Source: DATJPR01 sp035506295 (GTDB taxonomy: Bacteria > Bacteroidota > Ignavibacteria > UBA10030 > UBA6906). From it: a stretch of 43,640 bases of DNA. The position numbers and the translations under genes are program-made. The notes under the pieces were generated by a model. The model did not search any database and was not told the origin of the DNA. It was given only the letters and a program-made list of their open reading frames with translations. Shown one piece after another: positions 1-9,020 of this stretch (the stretch's first letter is position 1; the number at the start of each line of letters is the position of its first letter). The stretch spans positions 1-43,640 of the forward strand of contig DATJPR010000049.1 of assembly GCA_035506295.1 (NCBI GenBank), written 5' to 3'.

Positions 1-1460
1 AGGACAAAAGACCGACGCGGGCCCGTCTGCAAGACAATGTTGCCCCGGAACTGGAAATTCCTCTCGCGACGCTGATCCTTATGGACGATAATATACGGAA
101 ACTTCGTTCTCATCGATGGCTGGTGAAGTCCGTACATGTCCGCGGGAATAACGAACGGGAGTTCGGGCGGGGTCAGGACCGTGAACCGCTGCGGCGGCTT
201 CAGCGGGAAATGATACGTGAGTGTCTCGTTCACCGGCCACTCGCCATTCAGCGCCAAGGGAAAAATAATCTGCGTCGAGTCTGTCATTCCCCCCGGCTTA
301 AGCGAGACAATGCGGAGGTCCCAAACCTGGCTTGCAGTAACGAGGTTCTCTCCCTGGGTGACCTTGACCGATACGCCGAGCAACGAACACCGCAGCGACT
401 CAAGTCCGATTTTCCATTCCACCATGAGCCGCTGTTCGAGCGGACTCAATGAGCTGCCATAGACGGCGAGAACATGCTCCGATACGTCGATTGCACGGGC
501 GACCGATGTCAGGTCCGCGCTCCTGACTCCGCCGGGCGAAGTAGTGATCGCCCTCTCGATGGCTCCCTGGACATCACTCAGGACATGGGAGACATGCGGG
601 AGTCCTTTGATTAATTCCTGGGGGGCTGTCGGATGCGCTGCCACCTCGTCCCGGTTCGCGGCGACGTATTCCCTCCCCCGGTCAAGCCGGTCGACGAGCT
701 GAAGACGCAGAGTCCTGTACGCCTTCCCGGCATCGACGGCGATTTCCATCGGCGAGACACGGAACAACGGATGTCGTCGAGAGAATTCTCCGGGCAACGA
801 CTTTCCGCTCTTTTCCACATAGAGGCGTGAGACCGACCACGGCATGATCCCCTTGCTGATGGCGGTGTCGATCGTTGTCGAGGCTGCCTGCATTGAGGCG
901 CGCAGCACGCCCATCGCCGTCGAGTCTTCGCGTGTGGGATTCCCTTCTCCCCGGGAATCGGAACAGAAAACAACGACCTCGGGCTTGAAGGAGCGAATGG
1001 CATAGGTCAACCGTTTCGTGACCTCGGCGCTGTCCCAGATCGACCGCAGCATTGCTGCGTCGGGCGTGCCGGGGAGATCGCGCATGTTCACAAACCATGC
1101 CTCGCTGCCCAGAAGTGCATTCACGCGATCCGCTTCCAGCTTGCGCTGGCCGACGACCCAGATGGGAAATCGCGACAACGTGTCTCCCGGCGTCCCTTCG
1201 CCGTTGGTGAGATAGACACAGACAGTCTCGACCCCCTGGAAAAACCGGAGATAGGCCATCAGCGGCAGGTCCTCGTCTCCCGGATGCAGCGCAAGAACCA
1301 TTACCACCGCGGGCGATTCAAGGTCGAGACAGCGCTGGTGGATCGCGGCCCGACCTTCCCCCGGGAGCCACCTCCCCTCAGCATGGCATGGGGAATCGGC
1401 GCCTGGGAACGCCAGGGAAATCAAGACAGCCACTACAGCGAACAGCTTCCTTAGGAGCAC
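1..1460 (-). CDS. Exported PIG-L/LmbE-like deacetylase-fold protein, 3' part outside the window
   Basis: The frame is open from a GTG at 1460 to the window edge (486 codons, no stop). An AAGGGA ribosome-binding site lies just before the GTG. Residues 1-27 look like a signal peptide ending near CHA, so export is likely. Residues 50-230 resemble the PIG-L/LmbE fold of zinc-dependent N-acetylglucosaminyl deacetylases (LALHPGDED at 56-64, then LTNGEGTPGD and AIRSFKPEVVVF). The family loop is normally AHPDDE, where the first Asp is the general base; here that position is Gly61, while His59 and Asp62 remain. I see no histidine where the distal zinc ligand is expected (around SRGEGNPTRED). The later part looks like a beta-rich C-terminal region as in the long secreted PIG-L proteins of this phylum. 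The fold is fairly likely; deacetylase activity is doubtful. Confidence 0.68.
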   Translation of the reverse strand, partial: MLLRKLFAVVAVLISLAFPGADSPCHAEGRWLPGEGRAAIHQRCLDLESPAVVMVLALHPGDEDLPLMAYLRFFQGVETVCVYLTNGEGTPGDTLSRFPIWVVGQRKLEADRVNALLGSEAWFVNMRDLPGTPDAAMLRSIWDSAEVTKRLTYAIRSFKPEVVVFCSDSRGEGNPTREDSTAMGVLRASMQAASTTIDTAISKGIMPWSVSRLYVEKSGKSLPGEFSRRHPLFRVSPMEIAVDAGKAYRTLRLQLVDRLDRGREYVAANRDEVAAHPTAPQELIKGLPHVSHVLSDVQGAIERAITTSPGGVRSADLTSVARAIDVSEHVLAVYGSSLSPLEQRLMVEWKIGLESLRCSLLGVSVKVTQGENLVTASQVWDLRIVSLKPGGMTDSTQIIFPLALNGEWPVNETLTYHFPLKPPQRFTVLTPPELPFVIPADMYGLHQPSMRTKFPYIIVHKDQRRERNFQFRGNIVLQTGPRRSFV

Positions 1461-1486
1461 GGCATCCCTTCATAAATGCTCAGGAC

Positions 1487-1519
1487 AAAAAAAAGCCGGC
1501 ATGTCTCCATGCCGGCCTT
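1487..1519 (-). terminator. Rho-independent terminator after the PorV-like gene
   Basis: GCCGGCAT at 1495-1502 pairs with ATGCCGGC at 1509-1516 around a 6-nt loop. On the minus strand the stem is followed by eight U residues (1494-1487). It lies 35 nt past the stop of the PorV-like gene and closes the three-gene envelope unit. It also lies only 27 nt before the start of the PIG-L-like gene, which must be read through or have its own promoter. Confidence 0.9.
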
Positions 1520-1553
1520 CGAATGAACATAGTACCAAGGTTCAAGATGGCGA

Positions 1554-2600
1554 CTAGAACCCAACCTTGAGGGTGACGACGTTGTTACCGGTGAAGTACT
1601 TCATGTGGCGATAGGCATAGTCGAAGGAAAGATCGACCCCGCTCACATTGTAGTGCAGTCCGGCACCCAGCGTGTAGTCATAGATGTAGCTATTTGCTCC
1701 GAGCACATCCTTGTTCACCTGCGGGGCGAAGGTGTAGCCACCGCGCACAAAGAACAGGTTGTTGAAGTTGTACTCCGCACCCAGATTGTATTCGTCATCC
1801 TGGTAGTTGTTGCTGCGGAACATCCCGCCGATCATCGCTGAGTTCTCGTCGTCGAATTTCCGCGTATAGCCAAGGCCGAGCTCAAGGCTTGACGGCATAT
1901 CGGCAGACGCCGCCTCGACGGCATATTCCTGCGTGCCCCGCAATCCGGAGCCCGCCGTCGCCGTGTACAAAAGGCTCGGGCCGGAGAACTGCATCTGCGT
2001 CCCGATGTTCTTCACGGCGATACCCAGGTCCAGCCCTTCGACCGCGAGATTATGGTACTGGAGTCCGAAATTGAACGCAACGCCTGTCGCGCTCAAATCC
2101 ATGATCCGTTCCGTCACCAGGTTCGCGGTCACGCCCACAGCAATGCGATCCGTGAGACCCTTGGCGTAGGTGGCACCGAGCGTAATGTAGGTTGGAGAAT
2201 ATTGTCCGCCTGTTCCATCCGGAAAATCCGTCGTCGTCTCGGCGATGTTCCCGAAATTGATGGATTTGATAGAGAATCCCAGGTTTCCAAAGTCTCCGGC
2301 CTGGACGCCAATGGCGCCATAGACCACATTGATGTCAGCGAAGTAGGACATGGTGGAGAATAGGCCTTCGACGCTGCTGTTCTGTCTGCCAAGACCTGCA
2401 GGATTCCAGTAGATGGCATCCACGCCGTTGGCAAAGATCATACTTGATCCCCCGATCGCTATACCGCGGGCTCCCACCGGGATCAGGAGTTCCTGCGCGC
2501 CAGCTGTGCCGATACGGCTCGGGTTGGCGGCGTCAGAGACTGCAACGACGCTCACCACAAGCAGCAGGCACAAGACCGACCGCATCATAGTGTTCTTCAT
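1554..2600 (-). CDS. PorV/PorQ-like outer-membrane beta-barrel protein
   Basis: 348 residues. A signal peptide (about 1-25, ending VSDA) precedes a short conserved stretch with TAGAQELLIPVGARGIAIGG (near 32-51) and NGVDAIYWNPAGL, typical of the PorV/PorQ (UPF0164) family. The rest is alternating beta strands, and the last residue is Phe (TLKVGF), as usual for outer-membrane barrels. Family members act with the type IX secretion system as shuttle or anchor factors, or as FadL-like porins. It is the last gene of a unit with the T9SS cargo-like protein and the TonB receptor, so handling of that cargo is a reasonable guess. The start is set by AAAGGAGAG 6 nt before the ATG. Whether it is the main PorV of the cell or one of several paralogues cannot be told. 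Confidence 0.85.
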   Translation of the reverse strand: MKNTMMRSVLCLLLVVSVVAVSDAANPSRIGTAGAQELLIPVGARGIAIGGSSMIFANGVDAIYWNPAGLGRQNSSVEGLFSTMSYFADINVVYGAIGVQAGDFGNLGFSIKSINFGNIAETTTDFPDGTGGQYSPTYITLGATYAKGLTDRIAVGVTANLVTERIMDLSATGVAFNFGLQYHNLAVEGLDLGIAVKNIGTQMQFSGPSLLYTATAGSGLRGTQEYAVEAASADMPSSLELGLGYTRKFDDENSAMIGGMFRSNNYQDDEYNLGAEYNFNNLFFVRGGYTFAPQVNKDVLGANSYIYDYTLGAGLHYNVSGVDLSFDYAYRHMKYFTGNNVVTLKVGF

Positions 2601-2648
2601 AGATACTCTCCTTTGAATTCCGATTTCGCGTTGGAGATTATGCCTCCC

Positions 2649-2674
2649 CCTTTCCCGCCGACTGACGGGAAAGG
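2649..2674 (-). other. Hairpin in the spacer before the PorV-like gene
   Basis: CCTTTCCCG (2649-2657) and CGGGAAAGG (2666-2674) form a 9-bp stem with an 8-nt loop, between the T9SS-type gene and the PorV-like gene. No U-run follows on the minus strand, so it is not a standard terminator. It could protect or partially attenuate the mRNA between a cargo gene and a barrel gene that need different amounts. Confidence 0.5.
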
Positions 2675-2690
2675 AGAGAGGTATGGAGTC

Positions 2691-5600
2691 TTACCAGCGA
2701 TCGAGGTATTGTTGTTCGGGAACAATTCCGAGTTTCAGGGTCTTGCTGACACCCAGATCCGGCATGTCGATGTAGATGATGTACATGCCTGCCGACACCG
2801 GGAACCCGGATTCGTTGTTGAGATCCCACTGCATGAATTGTGTGCTCGCGTCATTCTTCGCCAGCGTACGGACAAGGATACCCGCAAGGTTGAAGATGCG
2901 GATATTGGCCTTGGCCGGCAGATGGTTGAAGGTGACGAACCGTGCGTACTTGTTGATCTCCTGGGGATTGAATCCCAGGTACGGGTTCGGGAACACGTTG
3001 ATCATCTTCACGTCGCCCTTGGCAAGATCGGAGTTGCCGATCGTGTTCGAAGGAGCGGTGAAGGTGAAGGTGACGGCCGGCGTGTTCACGTGGTTCGCAA
3101 CGATTTCGAACTGGTCACCGGTCACCCACGCCGCATCCGCGCGGCGGGCGCACGTCATGACCCACATGAGCGGGGTGCTCGCATTGTTCGACATGTTCAC
3201 CGCCAACGATGCATCCGGCGATGTGGTGTAAGGCGACTTGTAGATGAAGGCGAACTCACGCGCTACGCTGTTGTCATCGCTCGTGAGTCCAGGCCAGTAT
3301 CTCCCATCCACCTTTCCACCTACGACGTTGTTTTCAAACGAACCGACCGCAAGCCGCGTTGGAGGATTTGTCTCCATATCCCATGCGGAGAACGGAACCG
3401 CATAATTGTAGTCCTGGTAGGGATATCCCGCCGCCTTGTTGATGATCCATGGCACAAACGAAGGATCAGCTGCGGTTGCCGTGGATGCTCTCAGAAAACG
3501 ATACCCAAGAGAGAAGTTCGCGTCCGTGGGTGTCGCTTTCGGATCCCACAGGGCGACGTTGTCCACCGCAGCAAGCTTCAGGAGGACGGTATGATAGTCC
3601 GCGTTCCCGAGCGTGGTGCCGATGCCGCCGAATGCAAGGTGGCCTGCAGCGCCGATGGTACCCGCCGACTGGTCATATGCCAACGGGTCGGCAGCGGTGC
3701 TGAATCCCTCGAGGTTAAGACCCGCGAAGCCGCCGACCGGCGAGAATCGCCGGGTGCCGCTTGGGATCGACCACTCCTTCATGCCTACCGGCGGGCCCAT
3801 GACCTTGAACAAAATGCCGTCCACGATCGCGTAGTTGTCGTCGCCGGACTGATTGGCCTGATTGGCGAGCACAACGGCGTTCGTGGTCAGGTCGGTCAGA
3901 GACCACGTGGTGTTTCCGTCCGCATCGGTCTGGAAGCCGACTGCGTAATGATGACCGGTCAGTTTTGTCGGATCGACAACAAGACCGATGGCACTACCAT
4001 CTGACGGGACACCGCCTGCAGCCACGGTAACAACCGGTTGCAGCGTATCACCGGCAGCAGCTCCGTACCGGGTACCCGGGTTCACGCTGTGCGGAACGAC
4101 AGGGAACATCGCGCCCGATGGGGCATCTTCGAGACTGTGCGTCCCTGCGGCCGCAGGCGGATTGGCATTGTAGCTGTACGCTGTAACACCGAAGTAGTAC
4201 GTGTTGCCATTCACAAGCGGCAACCCGGTGGCCTTGCTGCTCGTAAGCGTCATGCTGCGAACAACGCCGTTGTCGGTTCCGTGCTGCAAGACCTCGATCA
4301 TGTTGAGGTTCGTGGCCGGATCATAGATTGTGTCTGAAATCGCCTTGACCCCGTCGACGAGATCGTACGTCCCCAGCAGGATCGGCGTTGCTCCCAATGC
4401 CGGCGGTTGATACTCGTAGACATTGTAGCCTTCGAAGGTAAAGCCCTGATCGACAGTTCCTTCGGTCTTGTCGATGGTCTTTCCGTCACCCCACGTCAGG
4501 ATGATCTTCCCGTCGAGGGCCGCAACTGCGACCGTCGGAGGGGGCGGAGGACCAGGAATCGTAAACAGATTGTCGTACGCTGCCTGCGCCTTGTCGTCAA
4601 TTGACCGCAGTGCCGTGATGCTGGACAGCCGGTCTGCACCGACGCCGCCGAGGTTCGCCACGACCAGTTCCTGTGTGTCTCCTGCCGCCATCGCGAACGG
4701 CCCGGTCACCAGGCACATACGACGGTCTGCGGGGCTCAAGCCCGCCATGCCATCAACCCATCCCGCGCTGCCATCCGTCGCCTTCACGGGGTCGCCGTAG
4801 AGGCAGAACTTCGTGGTCGCGTTGGTGGTCGGGTCGATAAACGGCGTGCCCTGAGAGGCGATCAGACCATTCATCAGGTTATACCATTGAACGTTGCCGT
4901 TGGCACCCTGAGCGGGGTCCGTATACGCGGCAATCGTCGAGATGAAGAAGTCGAACCTGGTCATCGGAAGGTTCTTGTACCCGTACTTGCGATGAAGGCG
5001 GAAGATCGCCGAATCGCCCGGTGCAGGAACAAGCGGGCCCTGGAAGAAGTCGAAGCCGCCTGCAGGAACGGCCGTCCCGTACGTAGCATCGACCGACTGT
5101 CCGTTGTACACGTAGCCCAAGCTCCGCGAGGTATCGCAGCCGACAAAATCGTCGCCCGCGTCACCGAGGTCTGGGTCAGTCCATTGGACCAGGAACATGC
5201 TGTCGATCGGGGCGCCGCTCTTGTTGATGATCAGGCTGCTCGCGAAAATGGTGTTCCCGAGCGCGCCAGTGCGCTTGTAGCCCCAGATCGTCCGCTGCAT
5301 TTCGATACCGATCGGCGGACATCCGGCCAGATTTTCTGTGCGAGCGTCGTTCACATCATTGGCCACATACCAGAGAGTCTGGTCTGCACCGGGCTGCCCC
5401 GGGATGTCTACGGTGGGATCATACTTTCCGTCCCCGTTGACATCCTTGTACGGCGCGCCTTCGTCCGCAGGCCATTCGTTCCAGTCCTGGATGTACTGGT
5501 TGTAAATGTCCTGGGCCGATTTGCTTTCGTAGCGGCCGATGTACGCGACCTCTTCGCTGTTGATCTTGTTCTGCACGGCATCGAAGGTCGTGTTCGGATT

Positions 5601-6065
5601 GATATCCGGACGGACGCGGTAGACCCGGTACTTCGCCAGCGTCGGATCGTCAGGTGTCGGATCCGTCGTCGCCGTTCCCGGAGTCAGGATGGCCCCCGCC
5701 TGTAATCCATGCCGATACACAGAGCCGCCGACTTTCGGTTGCGGTTTTCCACCGGGAGCATAGCCCTTGTGGAACCCGCCCCACACCACGCCATCTTCAA
5801 AGATGATGTGTTTGCCGGTGCCCTTGTAGAATTCGAAGCCTTCATTGTCAGAGGAAAACTTGTTGTACGATCCATCCCCGTTGTTCGAATAGTAGTTGAA
5901 CACGTTGTTGATGAGGAACGGAGCGTACAGGTCATTGGTGCTCGTCTTTTGCAGTTTCGCGCCCTTGTCCTTGGCGGATACGCCGGCCATGGCCAAGGAG
6001 GCTACAAATGCCAGGAGAACTGCGACGGAACGAATCACCGTCCACATGCGTGGTTGCTTCATCAT
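2691..6065 (-). CDS. Large exported protein with a T9SS type A-like C-terminal sorting tail
   Basis: 1124 residues with an N-terminal signal peptide (about 1-31, ending GVSA). The last about 108 residues carry the features of a type IX sorting domain: INVFPNPY near 1023, IRIFNLAGILVRTL, then GFPVSAGMYIIYI and KTLKLGIV. This predicts crossing the outer membrane through the T9SS. The middle has a calcium-loop-like DVNGDGKYD near residue 210 and a fibronectin III-like segment after a proline run (about 510-640, IILTWGDG and EGYNVYEY). I recognise no catalytic motif; function is unknown. AGGAGG lies 8 nt before the first of two ATGs. It starts 18 nt after the TonB receptor gene, so the two are co-transcribed. 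Confidence 0.82.
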   Translation of the reverse strand: MMKQPRMWTVIRSVAVLLAFVASLAMAGVSAKDKGAKLQKTSTNDLYAPFLINNVFNYYSNNGDGSYNKFSSDNEGFEFYKGTGKHIIFEDGVVWGGFHKGYAPGGKPQPKVGGSVYRHGLQAGAILTPGTATTDPTPDDPTLAKYRVYRVRPDINPNTTFDAVQNKINSEEVAYIGRYESKSAQDIYNQYIQDWNEWPADEGAPYKDVNGDGKYDPTVDIPGQPGADQTLWYVANDVNDARTENLAGCPPIGIEMQRTIWGYKRTGALGNTIFASSLIINKSGAPIDSMFLVQWTDPDLGDAGDDFVGCDTSRSLGYVYNGQSVDATYGTAVPAGGFDFFQGPLVPAPGDSAIFRLHRKYGYKNLPMTRFDFFISTIAAYTDPAQGANGNVQWYNLMNGLIASQGTPFIDPTTNATTKFCLYGDPVKATDGSAGWVDGMAGLSPADRRMCLVTGPFAMAAGDTQELVVANLGGVGADRLSSITALRSIDDKAQAAYDNLFTIPGPPPPPTVAVAALDGKIILTWGDGKTIDKTEGTVDQGFTFEGYNVYEYQPPALGATPILLGTYDLVDGVKAISDTIYDPATNLNMIEVLQHGTDNGVVRSMTLTSSKATGLPLVNGNTYYFGVTAYSYNANPPAAAGTHSLEDAPSGAMFPVVPHSVNPGTRYGAAAGDTLQPVVTVAAGGVPSDGSAIGLVVDPTKLTGHHYAVGFQTDADGNTTWSLTDLTTNAVVLANQANQSGDDNYAIVDGILFKVMGPPVGMKEWSIPSGTRRFSPVGGFAGLNLEGFSTAADPLAYDQSAGTIGAAGHLAFGGIGTTLGNADYHTVLLKLAAVDNVALWDPKATPTDANFSLGYRFLRASTATAADPSFVPWIINKAAGYPYQDYNYAVPFSAWDMETNPPTRLAVGSFENNVVGGKVDGRYWPGLTSDDNSVAREFAFIYKSPYTTSPDASLAVNMSNNASTPLMWVMTCARRADAAWVTGDQFEIVANHVNTPAVTFTFTAPSNTIGNSDLAKGDVKMINVFPNPYLGFNPQEINKYARFVTFNHLPAKANIRIFNLAGILVRTLAKNDASTQFMQWDLNNESGFPVSAGMYIIYIDMPDLGVSKTLKLGIVPEQQYLDRW

Positions 6066-6083
6066 CGAAAATCCTCCTAGGAA

Positions 6084-9020
6084 TTAGTAGTCCAATTTCA
6101 GGCCGAATCGAATCTGCCGCGGCGGCCCATAGTTCAGGGAATTCTCGCCGAGGACGGAAGCGCGATAGAAGCTGACATACTGTGGCCCATTTGCAGCGGC
6201 GTCAGCAGCTCCGGCAGCGGTGCCAAACCAGCCATCGTCGCTGGGATCACCCGAGCGTGAGAACACGTTGATCGGATTGTCGGTGCCGAGCAAATTGATG
6301 ACGTAAATGTAGACATTGACGTCAAGCATGTCGCTGATGCTGAAGGTCTTATCCAACCGCGCATCGAGCTGGAAGAACCACGGAGTCGTGGAGGAGTTGA
6401 TCGGTTCCACAGGAATGCGGAACCGCGGGTCGCCGGACTCCGCGTTCCCGGACAGGCGAGGTTCGACATTCAACATGGTGAACGCGTGTCCGCTGTTGAA
6501 GTTCAGCAGCAGATTCAGGCCGAGCCGTTCGAGAACCGGTCCGCCGTCGTTCTTCGCAAAACGATAGTCCAAAAGGATCGTTCCGCGGTGGTTCTGGTTC
6601 CAGTCCGCCGGGAACGTGTAGTGCGGCAACGCCACGACAGAGCCGGCTGACCAGAGACCTGCAGCGCTGGAGGGATTGGATCCCGTGGTGGTCACATCGG
6701 ACATCGTATAGCTGATCGATGCACTCACCCGTTCCGTCCGGCGCATGCTGAACTTGAACTCGATCCCTTTCGCGGTGGAGAAGTCGCGGTTGACAAGGGC
6801 GGGATAGTTCGCGTTCGAGGATCCGGCTGCAGGAATGATATACGTGTACGCAATCTGGTCCTGGATATCCTTGAAGAACGCGTTGATATCGAAGGACGCG
6901 AAGTCAGAAACCTGCTGGGAGAACCCGGCCTCGTACTGCGTCGTCCGGGTCGGCTTCAAACCCCAGCCCCAGGTGGTCTGCGTGAAGAACCCACCCTTGG
7001 CGATACCTGCCATGTTCGAGGGCCCGAGGTAGGAATTCAACAGCTGGGTTTCCTGGATGAACTTGCCGAACTGTGCATGGAACACCGTCCGGTCGGTGAC
7101 CGGGAACGAGAAGCCGATGCGCGGGCTGACCTGGTTGGTCTTGGCGGTCTGGATGATATTGTCCGCCATCAATAAATCCTGGGAATTGAACACCAGACGA
7201 GTCGGATCCTTCGCATCCTTGCTGTCCGGGTTGATATAGTCATAGCGCAGACCGATGTTCAGGATGATGTCGTTAAGCTCGATCTTATCCTGGACGTACG
7301 CTGCGCCAAACACCGGATGCCGCGGTCCCATATTATAGAAGGCGCCGTTGATGATCTGGTCAGCATCGATCTGGTTTCCGTAGACGTCGTAGCCATACGT
7401 GTTCGAACCGGTGCCGCCGATCTTCATCAACAGTGCCGTAAGGGCGTCTCCGCTGGCCTGCTGTGCCAGCTTGTACCAGCTGAGCACTCCCGCCGGAGCG
7501 TACTCGCGGATCGTGTACCGCTGGTACGACCCACCGAACTTCACTTCGTGTTGTTTCAGCTGATCGGTGAAGTCGATACGGCCGCCGAGCGATCTCTGGC
7601 TGCGGCGTTCAAACCCTGCGATTTGTGTGCCGGGTTGGTTGATGCCGAACGCACCACCCCAGAGGGAATAGGCGGTATAGTTGTAACCCGGTGATTGCAG
7701 ATGATACCCAAGCGCCGCATTTGCTGCAGGATCGCCGTATTCGAACAGGTTCCCCCCGAAGTCGGGGTCCTGAGTGACGTACGATTGGGTATAGAAATCG
7801 AAATTCGCCTCGTAGAACATCGTCGGCGAGAGGACGTGCGAAATCTTCACGTTGCCGAACCCGTTCTTTGTGGTGTTGATCCCCAGCCGGTTCTGATTAA
7901 GAATATTGGCCAGGAACGTCGTGTTCTTCGACTTGTCGTAGGAATAGGAACCCGCAAACCGGACCTGCACCGGCGAGAAATCCATAAGGAACGTGCCGGC
8001 GCCGTTGATGGTCCTTTCCCATCCGCCGAGGGTGTTGCCTCCCGGCAGAACGATATTCAGGGTGTCAGGACGCGAGGCATGCAAGTACGTAACTGCAGGA
8101 TCCGTGACGATAGCGTTCGCGCCGCTGAAGTTATACGGGCTGCGCAAATTCTGCGTCGGGTCTCCCAGGTAGGTCGCTTCGATGCTGCCGAAGAACCGGT
8201 ACTTGTTGCTCATGATCGGACCACCGGCTGTGGCCGTCACATCCCCGTAGCCATAGGAAAATCCGCCGAGCTTCGACGGCTTATTCATCCCCATATACCG
8301 GTCGGTCTCCGCGAGAAGTGACGCGGTCCATTTGTCGGGATTGCCCGACCGCAGTTGTGTCTGCACGATACCGGCATTCGCTCCGCCGTATTCGGCATTG
8401 AAGCCGCCGGCCTGCACCTGGATCTGCTCGACCGCCTCGGCGGAGATGTTCACGGAACGTCCGCTGCGGACGACATCGTTGATGTTCACACCTTCGAGTG
8501 TGTAGCCAACCTCATCAGGACGGCCTCCACGAATATAGATGTTTCCACCCTGGATCACGACTCCAGGCTGTGTCTGAAGAGCCGCGTTGATCCCGCGCGC
8601 CGGGATATTATTGAAGAAATCATTGTCGATGATGCGCACGGAATTCGTGGCGTTCTTGTTCACCAGTGGGCGCTGGGCCACGATCTCCACGGTCCCGACG
8701 GTGACGCCTTCACTGGGGAGCTGGAAATTTGCTTCCGAGGTGAGGTCGTTGTTCACGCGCAGGTTCGCGATCGTGATCGACTGGTACCCCACGTACGTTG
8801 TCTTCAGCGTGTACGTACCGGCGGGCACGTTAAGGATAACATACTCGCCTGACACGTTGGTCGCCGCTCCCATCTGCGAGCCGACGACGACAACGTTTGC
8901 TCCCACAAGAGGTTCTCCTGTCCCCGCGTCCGTTACCTTCCCTCTGATTTTGCCGGAAGCAAAGACCAGAAAAGGAACGAAGGCTGCGACGAGTAGAGCC
9001 AGGAAGAGCTTACGTTGCAT
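6084..9020 (-). CDS. TonB-dependent receptor with carboxypeptidase-regulatory-like N-terminus
   Basis: 978 residues: signal peptide (about 1-21), a carboxypeptidase-regulatory-like beta-sandwich (about 22-105; IRGKVTDAGTGEPLVGANV), a plug domain (about 115-225; ARGINAALQTQPGV, IYIRGGRPDEV, EGVNINDV), then a 22-strand-type barrel ending in Tyr (RFGLKLDY). Such receptors pull large substrates across the outer membrane using ExbBD-TonB energy; this domain order is that of the SusC-like/OAR-like group in the FCB phyla. No SusD-like lipoprotein follows; instead a T9SS-type protein and a PorV-like barrel do. AAGGAGG 7 nt before the ATG fixes the start. Expression is probably from the promoter at 9421-9449. 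The substrate is unknown. Confidence 0.88.
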   Translation of the reverse strand: MQRKLFLALLVAAFVPFLVFASGKIRGKVTDAGTGEPLVGANVVVVGSQMGAATNVSGEYVILNVPAGTYTLKTTYVGYQSITIANLRVNNDLTSEANFQLPSEGVTVGTVEIVAQRPLVNKNATNSVRIIDNDFFNNIPARGINAALQTQPGVVIQGGNIYIRGGRPDEVGYTLEGVNINDVVRSGRSVNISAEAVEQIQVQAGGFNAEYGGANAGIVQTQLRSGNPDKWTASLLAETDRYMGMNKPSKLGGFSYGYGDVTATAGGPIMSNKYRFFGSIEATYLGDPTQNLRSPYNFSGANAIVTDPAVTYLHASRPDTLNIVLPGGNTLGGWERTINGAGTFLMDFSPVQVRFAGSYSYDKSKNTTFLANILNQNRLGINTTKNGFGNVKISHVLSPTMFYEANFDFYTQSYVTQDPDFGGNLFEYGDPAANAALGYHLQSPGYNYTAYSLWGGAFGINQPGTQIAGFERRSQRSLGGRIDFTDQLKQHEVKFGGSYQRYTIREYAPAGVLSWYKLAQQASGDALTALLMKIGGTGSNTYGYDVYGNQIDADQIINGAFYNMGPRHPVFGAAYVQDKIELNDIILNIGLRYDYINPDSKDAKDPTRLVFNSQDLLMADNIIQTAKTNQVSPRIGFSFPVTDRTVFHAQFGKFIQETQLLNSYLGPSNMAGIAKGGFFTQTTWGWGLKPTRTTQYEAGFSQQVSDFASFDINAFFKDIQDQIAYTYIIPAAGSSNANYPALVNRDFSTAKGIEFKFSMRRTERVSASISYTMSDVTTTGSNPSSAAGLWSAGSVVALPHYTFPADWNQNHRGTILLDYRFAKNDGGPVLERLGLNLLLNFNSGHAFTMLNVEPRLSGNAESGDPRFRIPVEPINSSTTPWFFQLDARLDKTFSISDMLDVNVYIYVINLLGTDNPINVFSRSGDPSDDGWFGTAAGAADAAANGPQYVSFYRASVLGENSLNYGPPRQIRFGLKLDY

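Noticed and set aside
611..1098. Two overlapping minus-strand frames of 130 and 138 codons
   Set aside because: They are other frames of the longer PIG-L-like gene, whose frame is open for 486 codons with signal peptide and family motifs.
2613..4004. 463-codon plus-strand open frame
   Set aside because: Antisense to the T9SS-type gene and no domain features; the minus-strand gene has a signal peptide, a ribosome-binding site and a sorting tail.
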